The position numbers and the translations under genes were made by a program. Below the pieces are notes generated by a model that ran no database searches, had not been told where the DNA came from, and saw only the letters and a list, made by a program, of their open reading frames with translations. From JAIVGV01 sp036389335 (lineage in GTDB: Bacteria; Acidobacteriota; Blastocatellia; Pyrinomonadales; Pyrinomonadaceae), in NCBI GenBank assembly GCA_036389335.1, contig DASVQC010000077.1, forward strand, positions 1 through 64,000: a DNA stretch of 64,000 bases. The letters run 5' to 3'. Below, one piece after another: positions 40,665 through 47,745 of this stretch. Numbering within the stretch: position 1 is the stretch's first letter; each line of letters opens with the position of its first letter.

Positions 40665-42866
40665 TCATTTAACTATCTCGAAATCGATCCACTGTGCGGC
40701 GACGCGGTGCTTGTCGTTGCGGGCCTGATCGGTGGCGATGATCTGGAGCGTGTAGTCGCCGGGCTCTAGGTTCGTGCCGAGCGCGAGGCGACCGCCGAAG
40801 ACGATGCGTTTCGGATCGCCCCCGGCGGCGAGTTGGATGGGCGACTCCGCGCCGGAGAAGACGAGCTGGCCGTCGCGGAAGATGCGCGTCTGCGCCGTGA
40901 CCCGCGGCTGGTTGGTCGCCTTGTCGGCGCGCGCGTTGAAGACGACGCAGGCGTAGTCCACGAGCCCGCGCTGGCGGAAGCGGCGCACGGCGGAGGACGC
41001 GTCGGGGTCGTCCACCTCGACCGCGCCGTCCTTGGCCCCGCCGCCCTGCGCCGCCGCGCCCGGCTGCCGGGCCGCCTTGTTCGCGCCGTCCATGACGATG
41101 CCGGAGAGCGAGAGCCGATCCTTTTTCAGATCGGGGACTTCGATGAACTGGCTGGCCGAGCCGATCTTCTCCGTCGCGTTGTCGCGCAGGGCGACGCGCA
41201 GTTGGTACGCGCCCGCCTTCTTGATGGGCACGGTGATCCGGTAGATGATGCCGTCGCGGCGGACGCGCTCGTAGACCGCCTCGGACACCCGCAGCACCTG
41301 CGAGATGCCGCGCTGCTCGACGACGCCGCCGCTGTCGGAGAACGTCGCGCCGAGCACGTCGACGCGCGCCTCGTACTGCCCGCTCGCGGCCTTCGTGAAC
41401 GTGATGTCGCGCACGTCGGCGTGCAGCAGCGCGCTCACGACCGAGCCGGTCTCCTGCGTGTTGGTGAAGGCGGCGGTGAGGTGCAGCCGCACGTCGCCCG
41501 AGGCGAACGGGGACATGAGGGCGGAGACGAACTTCTGTTGGGGCGTGCGCCGCGCCGCCAGTTGCGTCTTCTCGCTGGCGAAGCCGTAGAAGCCCTTGCG
41601 CATCCTCAGCTTGAGGTCGGGGTGGTTGACGAGCTTGGCCGAGAGGCGGTGGAAGCGCCGGTCGAAGGTCTCGCCGCGCGGGCGGTAGCCGATCAGGTAG
41701 TAGCCGCGCAGGTCTTCGATGATGCGGGCGGCGGGCAGCAGCTCGTTCGAGTTGCGCACGGAGAAGCCGCCGGTCTGGTCGGAGAGGTACTGCAGCCCCT
41801 CCTGCGTGTCGAACAGTAGCTGGCTGCGCCGGCTCATCATGTTGCCGATGTCGGCGGGCGTCATGCCGCTCAGGTCGTCGGCGGCGGTGGGCCCGGTGTA
41901 GACGAGGCCGCGCGGGTCGATGGCGTAGATGACGACGGAGGCGCGGTTGGCGAGATCGACGAGGCGGCGCGCGGCGATGAGCGCCCGGTCGCCCAGCCCG
42001 CGCCCGTCGTCGGTGGTATGCAGCCTGAAGCCGGGCGAGAGGAGGACGACCGACTTGCGACCCGGCAGCTCGCCCATCCCGTTGATGACGAAGTTGAGGG
42101 CCCCGAGCGTGCCGACGGTGAAGTACTCCTGCCGGAACTCCTCCAGCGTGTCGCCGGCGTCCGTGTCGTCGTCGGAGCGCGGGCGCATGGAGGGGTCTCT
42201 GGCGGCGGCGGGCGCGAAAGTGCTGAGGCCGCCGCTGCCCATGAGGAACGGCTTGATGCGGTCGATGGCCGCGTAGAGCGCGCGCCGGTCGGACGTGAAC
42301 TGTTGGAGCGCGCCCACGCCCGCGCTCGTGCGGATGACGGCGACGAGGTCGTCGGGCGAGATGTACTTATCGACGTACCGGCGCACGGCGCTGCGCGCGT
42401 ACACCAGATCGGTGGCCGACAGTTGGAGGTCGTCGACGACGAGCGCGACGGCGCGGCGCACCTGATCGGGCCGGAGGCGGCGCGGCGGCGGGGGCGGCAC
42501 GTTCTTGTCGGGCTTGGCGGCGGCGACCGGCGCGGCGTCCGCGAGGTGTTCGTGCTCGACGTAGGAGAAGTTCGTGATCTTCTGCGGCTTGCCGTCCTCG
42601 TAAATCTCGAAGTCTTCGGGCTTCAGGTTGGTGACCTGCTTGCCGTGCTTGTCCATGACGACGGCGTCGAGCTGCACGAGGTTCGTCGTGATCCGCACGA
42701 CCTCGTCTTCGTTAACTTCGACGGGCGGCGTCGGCGTCGGCTGGGCCGCGGGCGAGGCGGCGGGCGCGGGCGTCGGCTGCTGCTGCTGTTGAGGCAGGGT
42801 TAGGGCGAAGACCGCGGGGGCGCACAGTAGCGCGAGGGCGGCGAGGGGCGAGAGCATTTTTCTCAT
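40665..42866 (-). CDS. Exported VWFA-related acidobacterial domain protein
   Basis: A 733-residue protein starting at ATG 42866 with GGAG six bases upstream. A signal peptide (LAALALLCAPAVFA) and a Gln/Pro/Ala linker come first. Next is the start of the acidobacterial VWFA-like family: RITTNLVQLDAVVMDKHGKQ and LKPEDFEIYEDGKPQKITNF. A von Willebrand A-type domain follows at about 130-370 (ALVVDDLQLS instead of a standard DXSXS MIDAS, PGRKSVVLLSPGF). The C-terminal half is beta-rich (VRRDGIIYRITVPIKKAGAY). It is probably surface-exposed and adhesive; the function is unknown. This family is a strong taxonomic pointer to Acidobacteriota. Confidence 0.9.
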   Translation of the reverse strand: MRKMLSPLAALALLCAPAVFALTLPQQQQQPTPAPAASPAAQPTPTPPVEVNEDEVVRITTNLVQLDAVVMDKHGKQVTNLKPEDFEIYEDGKPQKITNFSYVEHEHLADAAPVAAAKPDKNVPPPPPRRLRPDQVRRAVALVVDDLQLSATDLVYARSAVRRYVDKYISPDDLVAVIRTSAGVGALQQFTSDRRALYAAIDRIKPFLMGSGGLSTFAPAAARDPSMRPRSDDDTDAGDTLEEFRQEYFTVGTLGALNFVINGMGELPGRKSVVLLSPGFRLHTTDDGRGLGDRALIAARRLVDLANRASVVIYAIDPRGLVYTGPTAADDLSGMTPADIGNMMSRRSQLLFDTQEGLQYLSDQTGGFSVRNSNELLPAARIIEDLRGYYLIGYRPRGETFDRRFHRLSAKLVNHPDLKLRMRKGFYGFASEKTQLAARRTPQQKFVSALMSPFASGDVRLHLTAAFTNTQETGSVVSALLHADVRDITFTKAASGQYEARVDVLGATFSDSGGVVEQRGISQVLRVSEAVYERVRRDGIIYRITVPIKKAGAYQLRVALRDNATEKIGSASQFIEVPDLKKDRLSLSGIVMDGANKAARQPGAAAQGGGAKDGAVEVDDPDASSAVRRFRQRGLVDYACVVFNARADKATNQPRVTAQTRIFRDGQLVFSGAESPIQLAAGGDPKRIVFGGRLALGTNLEPGDYTLQIIATDQARNDKHRVAAQWIDFEIVK

Positions 42867-43079
42867 GGCACGCTCCAAAGAGCCGGTGGAATAGTGCGGC
42901 GGGCGACGGCGCGCCGCGCGGACGACCTCGCGGTCTCCGCACCGTTGCTGTCGTGGAGGCCGCGGCGGGGAGGACGGCGGAAGGATAATCGCAGCCCCGC
43001 CCGTTTACAAGACTTAATATGCGCGCGGCCCGTTCGTGGGGCGGGTCAGTCCGCACCTTGCGTGTAGCGAGGATAGGAT
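42867..43079. other. Upstream region of the VWFA gene
   Basis: About 210 bp without a gene, GC-rich at first and ending in a more AT-rich patch (TACAAGACTTAATATG near 43005-43020), which would suit a minus-strand promoter for the VWFA gene. No specific motif can be defended. Confidence 0.35.
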
Positions 43080-43174
43080 TCACCGCGGAGGCGCAGAGTT
43101 GGCATAGATCACGCAGGGGAAAACTATTTCAACTCTCTGCGCCCCCTCTGCGCCCCTCTGCGCCTCCGCGGTGA
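43080..43174. repeat. Intergenic hairpin repeat, GGCGCAGAG family
   Basis: The left arm TCACCGCGGAGGCGCAGAG and right arm CTCTGCGCCTCCGCGGTGA are perfect 19-bp complements, with extra TCTGCGCCCC units between them. Its total length is 95 bp. It is the cleanest copy of the family found also at 53312-53405 and 59628-59724. Confidence 0.88.
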
Positions 43175-43296
43175 GCATCTCATCGCAACCACGCCCGAAC
43201 TGACCCACGAACCATCGTGCGCCCTTCTTTGAAACTCCTGACGGCATGGGATATCGTAGGCGTCAACGGCGCGAGACTTGAGGGGGTGAGAGGGAG

Positions 43297-43728
43297 ATGT
43301 CTGAGCAGGTGAAGGCGGGCGACACCGTCCGCGTGCGCTACGTCGGGAAGCTTACGGGCGGCGAGGTCTTCGACGAGTCGCCGGAGGGCGAGCCGCTTGA
43401 ATTTCAGGTCGGGTCGGGGCAGGTCATCGGCGGCTTCGACGCGGGCGTGCGCGGGATGAGGGTCGGCGAGCGGCGCACGGTCGAGATCGAGCCGGACGAC
43501 GCCTACGGCGAGCGGGTCGACGCGCTCGTCAACACGGTGGCGCGCGAGGGGATGCGCCTCGACGCCGAGCCCGAAGTCGGGATGAGCCTCACGATGCAGC
43601 TCGGCGACGGCAACCAGATCCCCCTCACCATCACCGGCGTCACCGACACCCACGTCACGCTCGACGCCAACCACCCGCTCGCGGGCGAGAAGCTCTTCTT
43701 CGAGATCGAGCTGCTGGAAATCAGTTGA
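43297..43728 (+). CDS. FKBP-type peptidyl-prolyl isomerase, SlyD-like
   Basis: A 143-residue cytoplasmic prolyl isomerase/chaperone. The FKBP half opens with GDTVRVRYVGKLTGGEVFDE and continues EFQVGSGQVIGGFDAGVRGM. The insert-in-flap domain of SlyD type spans about residues 70-120 (VNTVAREGMRLDAEPEVG, ITGVTDTHVTLDANHPLAG). The chain ends KLFFEIELLEIS. The His-rich metal tail of E. coli SlyD is absent, so it is the short form. A GAGGG-rich ribosome site precedes ATG 43297. It lies alone between repeats. Confidence 0.93.
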   Translation: MSEQVKAGDTVRVRYVGKLTGGEVFDESPEGEPLEFQVGSGQVIGGFDAGVRGMRVGERRTVEIEPDDAYGERVDALVNTVAREGMRLDAEPEVGMSLTMQLGDGNQIPLTITGVTDTHVTLDANHPLAGEKLFFEIELLEIS

Positions 43729-43762
43729 GAGCCCGCGGCTGAGAGTTAGTATTCAACACCAT

Positions 43763-43838
43763 TAGCCACAGAGGACACGGGGGTCACGGGGGAAGATTCA
43801 CTATCTCTCCCCTCCGCGATCTCCGCGCCCTCCGTGAC
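43763..43838. repeat. Intergenic hairpin repeat, CACAGAGGACACGG type
   Basis: CCACAGAGGACACGGGGGTC on the left faces CCCCTCCGCGATCTCCGCG / CCCTCCGTGAC on the right. It is an imperfect palindrome with 8-9-nt periodicity, intermediate between the CACAGAG and GGCGCAGAG families. It sits between slyD-like and TolB-like genes. Confidence 0.65.
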
Positions 43839-43881
43839 GAAGGTTTGGAACGCGCGCTAGACGCGAGCGAGGAGTCACCGG

Positions 43882-44850
43882 ATGAAACGAGCCGCACGCA
43901 ACACGCTGTTACTCTTCGCCGCGCTCCTCGCGCCGCACGCAACCGCGCGCGCACAACAGCCCCCGGCCACGCCCGCCCCTTCACAGTCTCCGACGCCCGC
44001 CCCGCCGCCCGACACCGACATCTTCCTCGTCGGGATGAAGACGACGGCGGGCAAGTTAACGTTCGGCGAGCCGGTGAACGCGACGAGGCACGCGGGCTAC
44101 GACAACCAGCCGAGCTTCACGCCCGACCGCCGCGGCTTCCTCTTCACCTCGCAGCGCGAGGGCGGGCAGACGGACATCTTCCGCTACGACCTCAAGACCG
44201 GCGCGACCACGCAGCTCACGCGCACGCCCGAGGGCGAGTACTCTCCGACGCCGATGCCCGGCGGCAAGTTCTTCTCCGTCGTCCGCGTCGAGGCCGACAA
44301 GACGCAGCGGCTCTGGAAGTTTCCCGCGTCGGGCGGCGGCGCGGCGTCGCTCGTCCTCGACAACGTCAAGCCGGTCGGCTACCACCTCTGGCTCGACGCG
44401 CGCACGCTCGCGCTCTTCGTCCTCGGCGACGAGAAGGCCAAGCAGCCGAACACGCTCCAACTCGTCACGCTCAAGAAAGGCGAGCCGACCGCGATTGAGG
44501 TGAGCACGCTCCACACCAACGTCGGTCGCTCGCTCCAGCGCGTGCCGCGCCGCGACGCCTTCAGCTTCGTCCACAAGACCTCGCCCGACGACTGGCTCAT
44601 CAAGCTCGTGGACGTGCGCGCGCACACCACGGAGCTGCTCACCAAAACGCTCCCCGGCAGCGAAGACCTCGCGTGGCTCCCGGACGGCTCGCTCCTCATG
44701 GCGCAGGACTCCAAGCTCTTCCGCTTCGACCCCGCCCGCGAGCACAGTTGGCAGCAGGTCGCCGACTTCGCGCCCAACGGCCTGCACAAGATCACACGCA
44801 TCGCCGTCAGCCCCGCGGGCGACCGCCTCGCGCTCGTCGCGCAACAGTGA
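43882..44850 (+). CDS. Exported TolB/PD40-like propeller protein
   Basis: A 322-residue protein with a signal peptide (LLLFAALLAPHATARAQ), a Pro-rich linker, and WD40-like PD40 repeats: NQPSFTPDRRGFLFTSQREG followed by QTDIFRYDLKTGATTQLT, and GEYSPTPMPGGKFFSVVRVE. It has no other domain. It may bind peptidoglycan-associated or cargo proteins; the function is unknown. ATG 43882 is preceded by GAGGAG with 8-base spacing. It is followed about 100 bp later by a small membrane protein gene on the same strand. Confidence 0.8.
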   Translation: MKRAARNTLLLFAALLAPHATARAQQPPATPAPSQSPTPAPPPDTDIFLVGMKTTAGKLTFGEPVNATRHAGYDNQPSFTPDRRGFLFTSQREGGQTDIFRYDLKTGATTQLTRTPEGEYSPTPMPGGKFFSVVRVEADKTQRLWKFPASGGGAASLVLDNVKPVGYHLWLDARTLALFVLGDEKAKQPNTLQLVTLKKGEPTAIEVSTLHTNVGRSLQRVPRRDAFSFVHKTSPDDWLIKLVDVRAHTTELLTKTLPGSEDLAWLPDGSLLMAQDSKLFRFDPAREHSWQQVADFAPNGLHKITRIAVSPAGDRLALVAQQ

Positions 44851-44951
44851 AGAAGGCGTTTGTATGGGCGCGGGCGGGCGGCGGCGAAAGTGGGGCGATA
44901 AAAAAACCGTGGCCCGCTCTTATGCTCAATTCGTGCGATTAAGGAGAGACC

Positions 44952-45245
44952 GTGATGCGTCATTTGAAGGCACGTCTGTTGGGGGCGGTGCTGATCGCCC
45001 TGTTCGCCGGGTTGACTTGGCTGGGCTGGCACGAGTTGACGACCGAGGGGCGCTACTCGTTGAAGCTGGCGGCGTTCGGGCCGGTCGGGATCGTGGGCGG
45101 GCTCTTCGTGCTGCTCTTCCCCGGCATGAGCGGGAAGCCGGAGACGACGCGGGATAAGGTCATCGTGCTCGTGGTGTTCGCCGTCGGGCTCGCGGCGGGG
45201 CTAGCCAACTGGTATCTGATGGACCCCGGATTCTTCGGGAGATGA
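44952..45245 (+). CDS. Small three-TM membrane protein
   Basis: A 97-residue hydrophobic protein: LGAVLIALFAGLTWLGWHEL, then FGPVGIVGGLFVLLFPGMSG and VIVLVVFAVGLAAGLANWYL, three membrane segments with a short charged loop (KPETTRDK). The start is GTG 44952 or ATG 44955; AAGGAG lies 5 or 8 bases upstream. The function is unknown. The next gene (45268, minus) is convergent, 22 bp away. Confidence 0.7.
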   Translation: MMRHLKARLLGAVLIALFAGLTWLGWHELTTEGRYSLKLAAFGPVGIVGGLFVLLFPGMSGKPETTRDKVIVLVVFAVGLAAGLANWYLMDPGFFGR

Positions 45246-45267
45246 GTCGGCGGGTGGTCGTGCCCAC

Positions 45268-45744
45268 TCATTCGTCGTCTTCCGGCGCGACGCCGAAGTA
45301 GCGCATCCAGTGCGCGGCGTCGCCCTCGATCTCGCGCCCCGCCTCGACCGCCTCCGAACCTTCCGCGCGCGCCCACTCCAACATCCGACGAAACTCGCCC
45401 GAGCGGACGACTTCGACGCCGCAGCGCCGGACGTAATCGGCGAGCGCGCGATCCGAGGTGACGACGCGCAGCGTGCGCCGCTCGCGCGAGGCTTCGACGA
45501 AGGATTTGATCCGCGCGTCGGCGTCCGAGCCGCGCGTGGCGTAGTGGAGGCGGACGCCGCGGTAGGTTGAGCCGTCGGGGAAATGATCCGCGGGCGCGCC
45601 GTCGAAGACGACCGCGACGCTCACCGCCTTGCGCGCGGCGAACCGCGCCAGATCGTCCATCAACGCGCGGCGCGCGCCCGGCTTGTCCCTGTGCCAGCCG
45701 ACGCGCTGCGCCATCACGTTGTTGCCGTCAACGAGGTACGACAT
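45268..45744 (-). CDS. NYN-domain (YacP/Rae1-like) PIN-fold ribonuclease-like protein
   Basis: A 158-residue protein with the acidic PIN-like set of NYN/YacP proteins: YLVDGNNVMAQ at the N-terminus, VAVVFDGAPADHF, SDADARIKSFVEAS and VVTSDRALADYVRRCG. These Asp residues would bind Mg2+ in a ribonuclease active site. Bacillus Rae1/YacP cleaves mRNA on the ribosome; whether this one does so is inference. It starts at ATG 45744, about 75 bp downstream of the end of the zinc-ribbon/TonB-C gene on the same strand. Confidence 0.85.
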   Translation of the reverse strand: MSYLVDGNNVMAQRVGWHRDKPGARRALMDDLARFAARKAVSVAVVFDGAPADHFPDGSTYRGVRLHYATRGSDADARIKSFVEASRERRTLRVVTSDRALADYVRRCGVEVVRSGEFRRMLEWARAEGSEAVEAGREIEGDAAHWMRYFGVAPEDDE

Positions 45745-45819
45745 GGCTGCTTCGTCGCCGGCGGCCTCGTCGAACTCGCGCGCCGTCGTCCGCCGCGCGG
45801 CGGGGTCGCGGCTTCGCCG

Positions 45820-46737
45820 CTACTGCGCGGCGAAGTTGTAACTGATCGTGCCCGTCATCTTCATGGGCTTGCCGGCGACGAGCGTCGGCGTGAAGCGCGC
45901 CTGCTTGGCCGCCGCCTCGGCGGAGGCGCGCAGCAGCGGGTGGCCGCTCATGGCGTTCGCGGTCGCGACGTTCCCCTGCTCGTCCGTCGTCACCAAGACG
46001 ACCACTACGCCCGAAGCCTTCACGGCCTTCGCGGTCGCGGGGTACGCGGGCGTCGGCAGACTCGTCGCCTTGCCCACCAGCATCCCGCCCAGCACGGCCT
46101 TGCCCGCGCCGCCCTTGCCCGGCGACGACGCGTTCGAGTTATCGTTCGCGGGGTCGCCGCCCAAGACGCTCACGTCCGGCGAGCGGAGGCTGATCGTCTC
46201 GCCCGAGGCGAGCACGAGCCTGCCCGTCGTCAGGTACCACTTGCCGCCGCGGCGCGACATCACCACGTCGTAAGTCCCCGACGCCTTCGTGCCCTTCACG
46301 GACATGTGGTAGGCCGCCGCGCCCGAGCCGCCGGCGTCCTCGTTAAAGCTGCCGAGGGGGAAGCCCGTCTCCGTGATCGCGCCCAGCTTCTCCGCGGCCT
46401 GCGGGTTCTCCTTGAGCGCCGAGAGGGCCACCGTGTAAGCCTCGGACGACTTCAGTTTGTCGCCGAGGGCTTTGTAAGCGTAATAAGCGCCGCCGCCGAT
46501 GATCGCCGCGAGCAGGGCTCCGATGATCGCGAGGACGAGCAGCGCCTTGCCGCAGCCGGATTTTTTCTTCGGCTGCATCATGCCGCTGCCGGAGAGCGGC
46601 GGGCGCGTCTGATCGCCGAAGGAGACGGTGGGTTGCGGCGGCGAGACGGGCGAGGTGGCGGGCGCGACGGGCGTGCCGCACTTCGGGCAGAAGCGCACGC
46701 CGCCGGGGAGATCGTTACCGCAGTTGCTGCATCGCAT
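45820..46737 (-). CDS. Zinc-ribbon / TM / COA1-like / TonB C-terminal fusion protein
   Basis: A 305-residue protein starting at ATG 46737 (MRCSNCGND) with GGAG upstream. The longer ORF through it runs antisense-like into the neighbouring gene and is rejected. Order of parts: zinc ribbon (MRCSNCGNDL, RFCPKCGTPV); Pro/Ser linker; one membrane segment (ALLVLAIIGALLAAIIGGG); a periplasmic COA1-like domain (YTVALSALKENPQAAEKLG, YDVVMSRRGGKWYLTTGRLV); and a TonB C-terminal domain (GVVVVLVTTDEQGNVATANA, KQARFTPTLVAGKPMKMTG). It could transmit energy or anchor a periplasmic partner. No ExbB/ExbD is nearby. A cytoplasmic zinc ribbon on a TonB-like protein is unusual. Confidence 0.85.
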   Translation of the reverse strand: MRCSNCGNDLPGGVRFCPKCGTPVAPATSPVSPPQPTVSFGDQTRPPLSGSGMMQPKKKSGCGKALLVLAIIGALLAAIIGGGAYYAYKALGDKLKSSEAYTVALSALKENPQAAEKLGAITETGFPLGSFNEDAGGSGAAAYHMSVKGTKASGTYDVVMSRRGGKWYLTTGRLVLASGETISLRSPDVSVLGGDPANDNSNASSPGKGGAGKAVLGGMLVGKATSLPTPAYPATAKAVKASGVVVVLVTTDEQGNVATANAMSGHPLLRASAEAAAKQARFTPTLVAGKPMKMTGTISYNFAAQ

Positions 46738-46805
46738 CAGTTGGGTTCTCCAATCTTCGCTATCGGGCGCGGGGATTCTACCCGCTTCGCCGCAGACTTG
46801 CGATC

Positions 46806-47510
46806 CTAAATGCGCTCCCGCCCGTAGTCGCAGTATTCGACGATGGGGCAACGCTCGCACAAGGGATCGCGCGGGCGGCAGATTTTCCGCCCGTGCCGGA
46901 TGAGGTTGACGTGGAACGAGTAGAACTTCCCGGCGGGGACGACGCGGTTCAACAGCTCGTGCGCGCGCGCGTCCGAGCACTTCGCGGGGACGAGGCCGAC
47001 GCGGCGCAGGACGCGGAAGATGTGCGTGTCGAGCGGGAAGACCTCCTTGCCGCACGCGAAGAGCAGCGCGCACGCGACCGTCTTCGGCCCGACGCCGCCG
47101 AACCGCGAAAGGTATTTGGCCGCCTCCGCGTTCGGCATCTCCGCGACGAAAGAGAGATCGAGAGAGCCGCGCTCTTCCCTGATCTGCCTGAGAAGATTTT
47201 TGATCACGCGCGCCTTCTGGTTGGCGAGCCCGCCCGACTTGATCGCCGCGGCGATTGAAGCCTCGCGCGCGCGAAGCGCCGCGTCCCACGTCGGGTAGCG
47301 GCGCTTCAGCTCGGCGAACGTGCGCCGGCTGTTCGTGTCCGAAGTCGCCTGCGAGAGGACGACCGAGACGAGCATGTCGAGCAGATCGGAACCGGCCCAG
47401 CGGTTCTCCGGCACGCCGTAGGCGCGTTCCAGATTCTGGACGATGTACTTGATCGGCTTCTCTTCCGCCGCCGCCATCGCCCGCCCGCCCGCCGTCGTCA
47501 AAGCGCACAT
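46806..47510 (-). CDS. Endonuclease III-like DNA glycosylase/AP lyase
   Basis: A protein of 234 residues from ATG 47510 (or 223 from ATG 47477, MAAAEEK). It has a helix-hairpin-helix-GPD fold: SVVLSQATSDTNSRRTF, the hairpin FGGVGPKTVACALLFA with the lysine of the lyase type, the catalytic aspartate in PLDTHIFRVLRRVG, and a C-terminal iron-sulfur loop CRPRDPLCERCPIVEYC (C-X6-C-X2-C-X5-C). This matches Nth-type enzymes that excise oxidised pyrimidines. The hairpin GPKT in place of GRKT is a minor variant. The start is uncertain, but the core is complete. Confidence 0.93.
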   Translation of the reverse strand: MCALTTAGGRAMAAAEEKPIKYIVQNLERAYGVPENRWAGSDLLDMLVSVVLSQATSDTNSRRTFAELKRRYPTWDAALRAREASIAAAIKSGGLANQKARVIKNLLRQIREERGSLDLSFVAEMPNAEAAKYLSRFGGVGPKTVACALLFACGKEVFPLDTHIFRVLRRVGLVPAKCSDARAHELLNRVVPAGKFYSFHVNLIRHGRKICRPRDPLCERCPIVEYCDYGRERI

Positions 47511-47649
47511 AACTGGAAGCCCCCGCGCCGCGAAAATCGCCCCGGTCAGACTGACGCGCTGGATTTCAGTCTGACCGCCCCGCCTGACAGCCCGCCCCCG
47601 GACGCCCCGATTACAGCCCAAATCCCGCGAAAATCCAAGCCCGACCCGC

Positions 47650-47665
47650 TGGCACGGGGCTTGTA
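47650..47665 (+). promoter_or_regulatory. Sigma54-like (-24/-12) promoter of the S8 protease gene
   Basis: TGGCACGGGGCTTGTA matches the sigma54 consensus TGGCACG-N4-TTGCA except for T in place of C in the -12 GC. The GG and GT doublets are correctly spaced. It lies about 80 bp upstream of ATG 47746 in the same direction. Confidence 0.55.
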
Positions 47666-47745
47666 AAAGGGTTGTGGGCGCATACGCCTGAGTGCGCCCG
47701 GACACGCCTCGTAACACGCCGCACGGTCGAACCGGCTAAACCATT

